Positions 44,968-53,089 of a DNA stretch of 64,000 bases are shown in pieces. The position numbers were made by a program, and so were the translations under genes. This stretch comes from Verrucomicrobiia bacterium (lineage in GTDB: Bacteria > Verrucomicrobiota > Verrucomicrobiia > Limisphaerales > DASXHY01), in the NCBI GenBank assembly GCA_035629175.1, contig DASPIL010000067.1:182234-246233 (forward strand), given 5' to 3'. Position 1 is the first letter of the stretch, and the number at the start of each line of letters is the position of its first letter. Below the pieces are notes generated by a model. It ran no database searches. It had not been told where the DNA came from and saw nothing but the letters and a program-made list of their open reading frames with translations.

Positions 44968-46036
44968 GGGATACTTGTATTGAACGGCGGAGGTGGACCG
45001 CCTCTTCGAACAGGTCGGTCCGAAAAACGGCGCGTCCCAGTGCGAAACTGAGCGCCGCGGGGTTTTTGATCATTCCGAGTGCGCGAATCAATTGAAACAC
45101 CCACGCGGCTTTTGCGGAATCCGGTTCGTTTGCGTCGCCCCCTTGAAAGACGCTGAATCGCGGCACGTGGCGGATCTTGCCGTGGCCAAAATCAAATGGT
45201 CCCTCGAAACCGCGCCGCAATATCCTGGCCGGCACATTCACGTATTCGGCCCGCGCGAGAGTGCTGGCCACATGGTCGCGGTTCACAGCAGCTTCACAGA
45301 ACTCGCAAGCTTCCATAAGCGCCGCGAGCATTCCCAGGTGCTCTGAAGGACGCTTCATAGCGAAGTCGCGGCGCACCATCAGCACCTTCTCGGGATGTCC
45401 GGGATTCAGCTCTGCGCTGACTGCGGCGCACCAGCCGACACCGGATTGCACGGCGACAGAATTCCAAGGCTCTCCAACGCAGAAGCCATCGAGGTGGCCC
45501 GCCTTCAGGTTGGAAACCATTTGCGGCGGCGGAACGACGACGATGCGGACATCGCGGTCAGGATTGATTCCGCCAGTCAGCAGCCAGGATCGCAGCAGAA
45601 AATGATGCGACGAAAATTGGGAGACGATTCCGAAGGTGAACGTTTTGCGATGGCGTTGAGCGATGATTTCCTCCCGCAGCCGGATTGCATCGTGAACCCC
45701 AGAGGCATGCAGAGCGTTCGACAATGTGATCGCATTGCCGTTCAGGTTCAGCACCAGGGCTGTGATGCAATCGACGGGAATGGAACCGAGGCCGAGAGTT
45801 GCGGCCACAGGCATGGCTGCGAGCGCGTGCGCGGCATCCAGTTCGCCGTGGAGGATCTTGTCGCGAATCGTTGCCCAGCCGAGTTCGCGGTGCAACGCAA
45901 CGCGAAGCCCGTATTTGCTGAACAGTCCCAACTCATGCGCCATCACAATGGGCGCGCAATCAGCAAGCGGCACGAAGCCCACGCGCAGCGGGGCGCGATT
46001 GCGATTCGAAATCAAGTCTGGCGATTTATGATTCAC
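44924..46036 (-). CDS. NrtA/NasS-like nitrate-binding protein without signal peptide (second copy)
   Basis: 370 aa. It opens MNHKSPDLISNRNRAPLRVG with no export signal and shares the NrtA fold (FVPLADCAPIVMAHELGLFS, LKAGHLDGFCVGEPWNSVAV). It resembles the 28088-29206 protein closely (for example RDKILHGELDAAHALAAMP against RDKVIHGDLDCAHAPATLP). It overlaps nrtA and is divergent from the LysR gene. A cytoplasmic nitrate sensor of the NasS kind is likely, but no NasT partner is encoded nearby. Alternatively it partners the ATPases as a regulatory domain in trans, doing what the fused NrtC domain does in cyanobacteria. Confidence 0.82.
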   Translation of the reverse strand: MNHKSPDLISNRNRAPLRVGFVPLADCAPIVMAHELGLFSKYGLRVALHRELGWATIRDKILHGELDAAHALAAMPVAATLGLGSIPVDCITALVLNLNGNAITLSNALHASGVHDAIRLREEIIAQRHRKTFTFGIVSQFSSHHFLLRSWLLTGGINPDRDVRIVVVPPPQMVSNLKAGHLDGFCVGEPWNSVAVQSGVGWCAAVSAELNPGHPEKVLMVRRDFAMKRPSEHLGMLAALMEACEFCEAAVNRDHVASTLARAEYVNVPARILRRGFEGPFDFGHGKIRHVPRFSVFQGGDANEPDSAKAAWVFQLIRALGMIKNPAALSFALGRAVFRTDLFEEAVHLRRSIQVSHAKEISSIDQIIVA

Positions 46037-46115
46037 GTTTGAGTTGATGAGACTGCTTTAGCGATGCGTGTGCCAGCTGTGTCGATGGCTTGATGATTGC
46101 TCGGAGCGTTCTCCA

Positions 46116-46138
46116 TCGAAACCATGACACGGATTCAT
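46116..46138. promoter_or_regulatory. Putative LysR-regulator binding site at its own start
   Basis: ATCGAAACCATGACACGGAT then TCAT, matching the site upstream of nirA in 20 of 23 positions. It ends 2 bases before the LysR ATG, suitable for autoregulation. It lies about 80-90 bp upstream of the divergent NasS-like/nrtAB genes, suitable for activation. Confidence 0.5.
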
Positions 46139-46140
46139 AC

Positions 46141-47061
46141 ATGAATGTTCCCCTCGATACGCGGCAGGTGCAGATGTTTTGCGTGCTGGCGCGCACTGGC
46201 AGTTTCACGCAAACCGCGCGCGAAGTGCATGTGACACAATCAGGAGTGAGCCACGCAATGAAGGCGCTGGAACGCGATGTCGGTTGTCGCCTTTTGGACA
46301 GGCTGGGCAAAAAGGTCGTGCTGACGCAGGCTGGCGAACAGCTGCTTCATCACGCCCTCAAAATTCTGCACGAGATGGAAAGTGCGCGTGAAGCGCTGAC
46401 GCATCTTGGCAAGTGGGGGCGCGGCCGCCTTCGCCTGGGTGCCAGCACTACTGCATGCCAGCACATCATCCCGTCCGTCATGCGCGAGTTCAAAGAAAGT
46501 TTTCCGGAGCACGCCATCAGCATCGAACCTGGCGACACGCCCGAGATTGTAAACCTGCTGCTGCGTCAACGAATCGATCTCGCGTTGTCGCTGGAACCCG
46601 CGAACGAACCGCAGCTGGAGTTTCATCCGCTCTTCAACGACGAATTGCATTTCATCGTCGGATCGATGCATCCGTGGGCGCGCAGCGGAAAAGTGGAGCG
46701 GTCGGAGATACCCCGGCAGAGCTACATCCTTTACAGCAAGAACAGCGTGACGTTCCGGCTGATCGAGCAGTATTTCAGGCGGGAGGAAATGTCGCTGAAC
46801 ACGGTCATCGAACTGGGCAGCATGGAAGCAACGAAGGAACTCGTGAAGCTCGGCATCGGCATCAGCATTGTGGCGCCCTGGATTGCGCGGAAGGAAATCG
46901 ACGACGGTTCGCTCGTCGCATTGCCGCTGGGCCGACGCAAACTGGAGCGTCGCTGGGGCATCCTGCATTGGAAAGGCCGGCGTCTCAGCCTGGCAGAGGA
47001 AACGTTTCTGGGGTTGTGTGAATCGGCCTGCATGCCTCTGTCGTCGAAGCAGATTGAGTAA
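46141..47061 (+). CDS. LysR-family regulator of the nitrate island
   Basis: 306 aa from the ATG at 46141. The winged helix-turn-helix covers the first ~65 residues (TRQVQMFCVLARTGSFTQTA, then REVHVTQSGVSHAMKALERD). The type 2 periplasmic-binding-like effector domain spans ~95-295. It is divergent from the NasS-like/nrtAB genes, the standard position for a LysR activator. By analogy with Cbl, NtcB and NirR-type regulators, nitrite or nitrogen status is the expected signal (inference). A repeated near-palindrome here and at nirA suggests its regulon. Confidence 0.9.
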   Translation: MNVPLDTRQVQMFCVLARTGSFTQTAREVHVTQSGVSHAMKALERDVGCRLLDRLGKKVVLTQAGEQLLHHALKILHEMESAREALTHLGKWGRGRLRLGASTTACQHIIPSVMREFKESFPEHAISIEPGDTPEIVNLLLRQRIDLALSLEPANEPQLEFHPLFNDELHFIVGSMHPWARSGKVERSEIPRQSYILYSKNSVTFRLIEQYFRREEMSLNTVIELGSMEATKELVKLGIGISIVAPWIARKEIDDGSLVALPLGRRKLERRWGILHWKGRRLSLAEETFLGLCESACMPLSSKQIE

Positions 47062-47119
47062 CCCAGCGGATGGCCTCGGCAGTTGAAAGAGCTGATACGT
47101 TCGCAGACACTTGAAAGCG

Positions 47120-47642
47120 TTACGCCTTGGGCGGTTCTTCCCCGCGTTCTGCAAACCAGTGGCGCAAAGAAAACGAGATCTCCCGCATCCTTTTCTTTAT
47201 GCGTCCGGGCTTTCATCCGCCAAAGCAATCGCGGGGAAGCGAAGGGAATCGACACTCCATCGATATCCCGAAGGATCACGTCTTTGGCCGCTTCGGCATA
47301 ATCAATTCCCGCGGCCATCCGCATGAGATCAACAACGATTTCATCTCCGATGCGGATGACGTTATACTTCTGCAAGTCTCCGGGCTGGAGTTCCCGAACC
47401 GCGTTGTCGGGAAGCGTGGAAAGCGCTGAATAAACTATGGCTTCGTTCTCCGCGTCAGCTGCCACGATCAAATCGACGGCTATCGTTCGCCGGTTATAAT
47501 TCGCTGCGCGCATCGCAAAGCCTCCGATCACAACATATTTCGCCTCACGCGAATTCAATTCCTGGCACAGATCGCGGAGGTCCTCGACCGTCGGCCCACG
47601 AGGCTCTAGGCTTTCCGGCGGGCAATCATTCGCCATAACCAT
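47120..47642 (-). pseudogene. Nucleotidyltransferase-like (DUF6036-type) gene with a frameshift
   Basis: Starting at 47642, the frame gives a nucleotidyltransferase-like protein (YVVIGGFAMRAANYNRRTIA, where family members have VDLDLLVA-type acidic pairs and this one has AVDLIVAADAENE). It reads correctly to KEKDAGDLVFF. There one extra T in TTCTTTGCG shifts the frame. Removing it gives LRHWFAERGEEPPKA and a natural stop at 47120, while the uncorrected frame runs on antisense through lysR. This is either a real mutation or a base-call error. Such proteins often act in toxin-antitoxin-like pairs; the small gene upstream overlaps by 37 bp. Confidence 0.7.
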
Positions 47643-47830
47643 TCGTTCGCTTCTTCATGAGTTTCGAAGCGATGAACTCCGCGCGGAATATTCACTCCGC
47701 CCAACGCTTTTCTCCATGCGATGGCATCAGCCTTCTTGCTGAACCGTGTGTCCAATGCATCCGCCCTCTGCGTGCGACGGCCAACAAAGCGGTCGATGTT
47801 CTCCTCCACATTGATGAACGGCTCTTTCAC
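47606..47830 (-). CDS. Small protein paired with the nucleotidyltransferase
   Basis: 74 aa from a GTG at 47830. The sequence is charged and contains ALDTRFSKKADAIAWRKALG and GVHRFETHEEANEWLWRMIA. No domain is recognised with certainty. Short basic proteins of this type recur upstream of DUF6036-like nucleotidyltransferases. The 37-bp overlap with the next gene argues for coupled translation. A toxin-antitoxin or regulatory pair is possible but unproven. Confidence 0.6.
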   Translation of the reverse strand: MKEPFINVEENIDRFVGRRTQRADALDTRFSKKADAIAWRKALGGVNIPRGVHRFETHEEANEWLWRMIARRKA

Positions 47831-47914
47831 GCGCAGCTAGAATAGGCTTTGGAACTGACGGTTGCAAGGCGCCCTGCACTGGGCAAACCCCGGGCTTGCT
47901 GCTACGTTTCAGCC

Positions 47915-49282
47915 ATGGCGCGTGATGATTTGTTTGCGGCAGCGCCCGCTCCCGCACCTGAAATTCAGTCGGAGCCCGATGTCCGGCGGCATCGACCTCT
48001 CGCTGATCGCATGCGCCCGCGGATTCTGGGCGAGTACGTCGGACAAACGCACATTCTCGGTCCGGGACAATTGCTGCGCCGCGCCATTGAAGCCGATCGC
48101 ATCCAATCTCTGATTTTTTACGGCCCGCCCGGCACGGGCAAAACGTCGCTCGCACAGATCATAGCGCTCCAGACGAGCAGCAAGTTCGAGAGGTTGAGCG
48201 GCGTGGAGTCCAACGTCGCCGATATGCGGCGCGTTCTTTCCGGCGCAGCGAATCGATTGGAGAATACAGGGCAATCTACGATTTTGTTCATCGACGAAAT
48301 CCATCGCTTCAACAAGGCGCAACAGGATGTCCTGTTGCCGGATGTGGAAAGCGGGGTCATTCGATTGATCGGCGCGACGACGCACAATCCGTTCTTCTTT
48401 GTAAACTCGCCGCTCGTTTCCCGTTCACAAATTTTCGAACTGCGCCCATTGATGGAGGACGAGTTGTTCTCGTTGTTGCAGCGCGCGCTCGCTGACCAGG
48501 AGCGGGGACTCGGGTACATGCGGATCGAGGCCGATGAAACGGCGCTGCGCCACCTGGCGAAGCTTTCGGATGGCGATGCGCGAAAGGCGTTGAACTCGCT
48601 TGAGATCGCAGCGCTGACAACCGCTCCTTCCGCTGATGGAGTCGTGCGCATTGACCTCGTGGTGGCGGAGCAGAGCATTCAAAAGAAAGCGGTCGTTTAT
48701 GATGACGAGGATGCGCACTATGACACGATTTCAGCGTTCATAAAAAGCATGCGCGGCAGCGATCCCGACGCGGCTTTGTACTGGCTGGCGAAGATGATTC
48801 ACGCGGGGGAGGATCCGAGATTCATTGCGCGCCGGATCGTGATTTGCGCGGCCGAGGACGTTGGCCTTGCCGATCCGATGGCGCTCGTCCTTGCCAATGC
48901 GGCGATGCAGGCGGCGGAGTTTGTCGGCTGGCCCGAAGCGCGCATTCCCCTTGCAGAGGCCACCGTTTACATCGCAACCGCCAACAAGAGCAACAGCGCA
49001 TACCTCGCCATCGATGCGGCCCTGGCGGATGTGAAAGCCGGTCGCACGCTCCCAGTTCCTGAGCACTTGCGCGACGCCAGTTATAAGGGCGCGAAGCGGC
49101 TGGGTCACGGCGCAGGTTACGAATACGCGCACAGCCATCCCGACCATTTTGTCGCCCAGGATTATCTTGGGGCGGAGAAGCGCTATTACGAGCCGACCGA
49201 ACAAGGCGTGGAGAAGAAGATCAAGGAACGCGTGGATAGGTGGCGCGCGCAACTCGCTGCAGCAAAAAAGAAACCCTCGTAA
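47915..49282 (+). CDS. rarA: Replication-associated recombination protein RarA (MgsA)
   Basis: 455 aa from the ATG at 47915. AAA+ core: Walker A FYGPPGTGKTSLAQIIA, Walker B ILFIDEIHRFNKAQQDVLLP, and sensor 1 LIGATTHNPFFFVNSPLVSR. The C-terminal tetramerisation domain (GSDPDAALYWLAKMIHAGED, GYEYAHSHPDHFVAQDYLG) is complete. RarA works at stalled replication forks. It is followed 86 bp later by the 5-formyl-THF cyclo-ligase gene. Confidence 0.95.
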   Translation: MARDDLFAAAPAPAPEIQSEPDVRRHRPLADRMRPRILGEYVGQTHILGPGQLLRRAIEADRIQSLIFYGPPGTGKTSLAQIIALQTSSKFERLSGVESNVADMRRVLSGAANRLENTGQSTILFIDEIHRFNKAQQDVLLPDVESGVIRLIGATTHNPFFFVNSPLVSRSQIFELRPLMEDELFSLLQRALADQERGLGYMRIEADETALRHLAKLSDGDARKALNSLEIAALTTAPSADGVVRIDLVVAEQSIQKKAVVYDDEDAHYDTISAFIKSMRGSDPDAALYWLAKMIHAGEDPRFIARRIVICAAEDVGLADPMALVLANAAMQAAEFVGWPEARIPLAEATVYIATANKSNSAYLAIDAALADVKAGRTLPVPEHLRDASYKGAKRLGHGAGYEYAHSHPDHFVAQDYLGAEKRYYEPTEQGVEKKIKERVDRWRAQLAAAKKKPS

Positions 49283-49367
49283 CGCCTTCTGTTGTTCTTC
49301 TTGAACGCGTCTGCCGTTCGCAGTCGATGCATTGCCAACCGCAATCGCGTGTGTTTATCTCCAACAC

Positions 49368-49946
49368 ATGTCGTCGAGTCAGGAATTGAAAAGCAGCCTC
49401 CGCGACCGGATGCGCACGGTCCTGAAAACCCTCGATGATGCGCAACGGCGGGAGGCATCGAGGCGCGTTCGGGGCCAGCTGGAACGCCAGATTTTTTGGC
49501 AGAACGCAGATTTCATTTTCTTCTACGCCCCGCTCCCGAACGAGATCGATATCTGGCCTTTGTTGCTCGACGCTCTTGGGCAGGGAAAAATCGCGTGTTT
49601 GCCGCGATTCGACCCGTCCACGGAGGCCTACACGGCGCATCGATTGGTCGATCCCGCCCGCGATGTTGTAATCGGCCGCTTCGGCGTGCGGGAGCCTGCG
49701 GAAACGTGTGCGATGTTGCCGCTGGCTGACCTGGACCTCGTGCTTGTCCCCGGCCTTGCGTTCGACTCACGGGGACATCGCCTTGGACGAGGCAAGGGCT
49801 TTTATGATCGGCTGCTGGCGGAAGCGCGTGGGATCCGGTGTGGAGTGGCGTTTGATGAACAGATGGTTCCGGAAGTTCCCGTCGAAACTCACGATGTCAC
49901 GCTGGATTGCGTCGTGACGCCGAGTCGCTGGATTCATAAAGCGTAG
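49368..49946 (+). CDS. 5-formyltetrahydrofolate cyclo-ligase
   Basis: 192 aa from the ATG at 49368. Family signatures are AQRREASRRVRGQLERQIFW, IFFYAPLPNEIDIWPLLLDA, and near the end DLVLVPGLAFDSRGHRLGRG with GKGFYDRLLAEA. It converts 5-formyl-THF to 5,10-methenyl-THF with ATP. In E. coli the homologue ygfA is co-transcribed with 6S RNA, and the region just downstream here folds into a 6S-like rod. Confidence 0.93.
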   Translation: MSSSQELKSSLRDRMRTVLKTLDDAQRREASRRVRGQLERQIFWQNADFIFFYAPLPNEIDIWPLLLDALGQGKIACLPRFDPSTEAYTAHRLVDPARDVVIGRFGVREPAETCAMLPLADLDLVLVPGLAFDSRGHRLGRGKGFYDRLLAEARGIRCGVAFDEQMVPEVPVETHDVTLDCVVTPSRWIHKA

Positions 49947-49965
49947 CGCAGGTTTCGCAACCTGC

Positions 49966-50150
49966 TGTATTGCGGACGTCCCCGTCTGCTGTCCGATCCG
50001 CGACAAACGGGCGACGAAATCTGCGTGCAGCTGATTGGGAAGTCTGTGCTGCGCCTTTCGGAAACCAGCTGGACTTGGTTCTCGGGACTGCGGTAGGTTT
50101 TGTCACGCGTGCGGCAGGGGACTTGAGGTGAACATCGATCCGGGTTTGGC
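49966..50150 (+). ncRNA. ssrS: Probable 6S RNA
   Basis: Between the cyclo-ligase and rny genes, 340 bases carry no ORF but can form one long rod. GTCCCCGTCTGC (49978-49989) pairs with GCGGCAGGGGAC (50111-50122). Inside, CGCGACAAA pairs with TTTTGTCACGCG, and further in two AGCTG blocks close the terminal arm. This matches the long interrupted hairpin of 6S RNA, and the synteny with ygfA-type genes is classical. Ends are approximate. A separate hairpin (GCAGGTT-tcgc-AACCTGC, 49948-49965) follows the upstream stop and may be its terminator or a REP element. Confidence 0.5.
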
Positions 50151-50286
50151 ACGCATGCGGCATCTGACGTGCGGGTTAGCTTTCGCTGAACGGGCTTCAG
50201 CGAAATTCCCGTTGAGCCGCAACGCGCGATGAATTGCACTGTGACACCGGGCGCTGGACAAATTCGAAGCTGGCGCCGGTTCTGGA

Positions 50287-51849
50287 ATGATTTTGGCGGC
50301 TAATATTTCTGAAGGCGCTGCTCTGTTCGCCGGCGGGGCAGCGCTTTCGTTTTTGGTCCTCTGGTGGCGAGATCGCGCCGCTCACAATGCGCGCACGCTT
50401 CAGGCCCAGGCACTCCTCGACAAGACACGTGCTGAAGCGGAAAGCCTGCGTCGCGAAGCATCTGTGGCTGCGAGCCAGGAAGCGCTGCGCTTGCGTTCGG
50501 AGACGGAAGCCTCTTTCGCAGCGCACCGGTCCGAACGCACGGAAACCGAACGCCGACTCGCCGAACGCGAAGCTCTGATCAACACGCAATTGCAGCGGGT
50601 GCTGGAAACCGAGAAGGCGTTGAAGGTGCAGCAGGAGGCGCTCGCGGCGCGCGAACGTGACATTGACACGAGGGAGAAACAGGTGGAGGAACTTCTCCGC
50701 CAGCGCCGGGCGCAACTCGAAGCCGTCGCGCAGCTTGCGGAATCCGATGCGCGCAAGCAGTTGCTCAGCGAGGTGGAACAGGAATCATTGCGCGATGCCG
50801 GCATGCTCTCGAGACGCATCCTGGATGAAGCGCGCCATCATGCGGAAGACAAGGCGCGCCACATTATCAGCACGGCAATCCAGCGTTACGCAAGCGATCA
50901 CACGTTTCAGAACACCACGACTTCGCTGGCCTTGCCCAATGATGAAATCAAAGGCCGCATCATCGGCCGGGAAGGCAGGAACATTCGCGCATTCGAAGCG
51001 GCCACGGGCACCACGATTTTGGTGGATGACACGCCTGGGGCGGTGGTGATTTCCGGCTTTGACCCTGTGCGCCGGGAGATTGCGCGCGAGGCCATGGCCC
51101 GGCTGATCCAGGACGGGCGCATTCATCCCACGCGCATCGAGGAAGTGGTAACGGCAATCACCGAGGAAATGGACCAGGCCATCGTTCGGCTGGGCGATGA
51201 AGCGATCGCAAAGGCAGGGCTCTCGCCGATGCATCCTGAGATCGTCAAGCTGCTGGGGCGGCTCCATTTTCGTCACAGTTACTCCCAAAACGTTTTGGAT
51301 CATTCCGTCGAGGTCGCGCATTTGATGGGGCTCATGGCCGCGGAACTTGGCATGGACGTGACGATCGCAAAACGAACAGGTTTGCTGCACGACATCGGCA
51401 AAGCGGTTAACCATGAGGTTGAAGGGCCGCATGCAGTCGTCGGCGCGGACCTGATCAAGCGCTTTGGCGAACCGGACGCCATCGTGAACGGCGTGGCTTC
51501 ACACCACAATGATGTCCCGCCGATGGGACCACTGGGAATCCTGGTGAGCGCAGCCGACGCGATCAGCGCTTCGCGACCTGGCGCCCGTTCGGAGAACATG
51601 GCGACCTATTTGAAGCGAATCGAGAGCCTTGAAAAGATCGCGTCAGGAATTGCAGGCGTGGAAAAAAGCTTTGCCTTCCAGGCGGGCCGCGAACTGCGCG
51701 TGTTTGTTAATCCTGAGAAGCTGAATGATGAGGAGTCGTTCATGCTCGCGCGAACGATCGCATCGAAGATCGAAGCAGAACTGCAATATCCCGGACAGAT
51801 CAAGGTCACGGTGATTCGGGAAACGCGCTGCGTGGAAGTGGCGAAGTAG
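50287..51849 (+). CDS. rny: Ribonuclease Y
   Basis: 520 aa. One N-terminal transmembrane helix (ALFAGGAALSFLVLWW) is followed by a long Arg/Glu/Ala coiled coil (~30-190). The KH domain carries LPNDEIKGRIIGREGRNIRA. The HD domain has the metal ligands in RHSYSQNVLDHSVEVAHLMG and KRTGLLHDIGKAVNHE. RNase Y is a membrane-anchored endonuclease that initiates mRNA decay where RNase E is absent. It is full length. Confidence 0.96.
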   Translation: MILAANISEGAALFAGGAALSFLVLWWRDRAAHNARTLQAQALLDKTRAEAESLRREASVAASQEALRLRSETEASFAAHRSERTETERRLAEREALINTQLQRVLETEKALKVQQEALAARERDIDTREKQVEELLRQRRAQLEAVAQLAESDARKQLLSEVEQESLRDAGMLSRRILDEARHHAEDKARHIISTAIQRYASDHTFQNTTTSLALPNDEIKGRIIGREGRNIRAFEAATGTTILVDDTPGAVVISGFDPVRREIAREAMARLIQDGRIHPTRIEEVVTAITEEMDQAIVRLGDEAIAKAGLSPMHPEIVKLLGRLHFRHSYSQNVLDHSVEVAHLMGLMAAELGMDVTIAKRTGLLHDIGKAVNHEVEGPHAVVGADLIKRFGEPDAIVNGVASHHNDVPPMGPLGILVSAADAISASRPGARSENMATYLKRIESLEKIASGIAGVEKSFAFQAGRELRVFVNPEKLNDEESFMLARTIASKIEAELQYPGQIKVTVIRETRCVEVAK

Positions 51850-51944
51850 ATCCGCGGAACATGAACGGGGCGCAGGGCGAGTCGAAAACCGCAGGCCCAC
51901 AGGGGATTTGGCAGTGAAGCGGGCCGACACCGCACGCTCCAACG

Positions 51945-52121
51945 CTAGCGGCCTTCGTTGAGCGAGCTCGGCAAGCCGCCGGTTTCCCAACCGCGCGGAG
52001 AGTTCCACGGACGGGAAGAAAGATTTTCCGACTCAGTCGAAGCGCAGCCCGTGCATGCGAGGGCGCCTGCGGCAATCAGCAGCAGGGCCATCCATCGGAT
52101 TTCAATTACGTAGCGTTTCAC
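51945..52121 (-). CDS. Small lipoprotein, 58 aa
   Basis: Starts at a GTG (52121) overlapping the stop of the upstream coiled-coil gene as GTGA. It translates as VKRYVIEIRWMALLLIAAGA, then LACTGCASTESENLSSRPWN and a proline/glycine/tryptophan tail ending LPSSLNEGR. A lipoprotein signal with lipobox LACTGC or TGC-AS is clear. The tail SxRPWNxPxGWExG is a pattern I associate with small verrucomicrobial lipoproteins. Function unknown. Confidence 0.7.
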   Translation of the reverse strand: MKRYVIEIRWMALLLIAAGALACTGCASTESENLSSRPWNSPRGWETGGLPSSLNEGR

Positions 52122-52882
52122 GATGCGGGATGAGCGGGAATGACCTGGTCACCTTCCATGATTTCGCCGAGCTTCCAGCCGGGAACCACGTTTGCGACGC
52201 AGCGATCCTTTTGGACACTCGTCACTTTTACTTTCGCAACCAGCCGTCCGTTTCGATTCACCAGCAGTTCGCCCTTCGGAACGACCTGTTGATCCTCGCC
52301 AACATTCAACACGACGAAATCCCACTTTGGATCGCTCACAACGACCTGGCCCTTAAGATTGCCGGGAAGATAAACGATACGGCGGGGGTCACGATAGTCG
52401 GCCAATTCCTCCTCCAATTGGCGCGCCTTCTTGTTCAGCGTGCCAATGACAACCTGCGCTTCAGCCAGGCCTTCCTGCGTCTGGCGCAGGTTGCGGGCGA
52501 GGTTGGCAACAAATTCGGTGGTGCCTACCTGGCGATAGGCGGCGACCTCAGCCTGCGCTGTTGCGAGTTCGGCGCGCGTGCCGGTCAATTGTTCAGTGAG
52601 TTGGTTCGCACGTTGGGTGAGCTGGCTGGCTGATTCAACGGCGCGATCCCGCTCCGTTGTCGTGGTGGCCAGTGCTTCCTTGGTCTGGGTCAATTCCGTC
52701 GTGCGCTGTTCAAGATCCCGGCGGGTGCTGGACAGCTCAGTTTGCGCCTGCTCCTTCATGGTCCGCTCGTTGTCGCGGTCGGCGCGGGTCGTGACGATGT
52801 CCGTCCGTACCTTGGTAAAATTGAGACCAGCGACAGCCAAACCGGCAACAATGGCGACGATCAAACTGATGCGAATCAACAT
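52118..52882 (-). CDS. Membrane-anchored coiled-coil protein
   Basis: 254 aa. An N-terminal transmembrane helix (MLIRISLIVAIVAGLAVAG) is followed by ~130 residues of heptad-rich, Thr/Gln/Glu coiled coil. A small C-terminal beta domain follows (KGQVVVSDPKWDFVVLNVGE, KGELLVNRNGRLVAKVKVTS), similar to domains found at the end of periplasmic coiled-coil proteins. No enzyme motif is seen. It is coupled to the 58-aa lipoprotein downstream by a 4-base overlap, suggesting the pair work together at the envelope. Confidence 0.7.
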   Translation of the reverse strand: MLIRISLIVAIVAGLAVAGLNFTKVRTDIVTTRADRDNERTMKEQAQTELSSTRRDLEQRTTELTQTKEALATTTTERDRAVESASQLTQRANQLTEQLTGTRAELATAQAEVAAYRQVGTTEFVANLARNLRQTQEGLAEAQVVIGTLNKKARQLEEELADYRDPRRIVYLPGNLKGQVVVSDPKWDFVVLNVGEDQQVVPKGELLVNRNGRLVAKVKVTSVQKDRCVANVVPGWKLGEIMEGDQVIPAHPAS

Positions 52883-53089
52883 GGCTAGAAAAGATTCTGA
52901 GTTTTCAAACGAACCGGGCCAGACTATGCAGTTGATTTGGCGGTGTCAACGATCCAGTGGCATGTGAACGTGAACACGCATGTTCATCGTCCAGGCCGGT
53001 GGCTATGAATCCACGTCCCGCATTCCGAGTGAGCCATGCCCGCAGAGCAGGCTTGGAACTCGACAACCCCTCGTCCTATGCTGCGCGCC

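Noticed and set aside
46731..47119. C-terminal 130 codons of the uncorrected nucleotidyltransferase frame
   Set aside because: Produced by the frameshift and running antisense through lysR; excluded from the feature.
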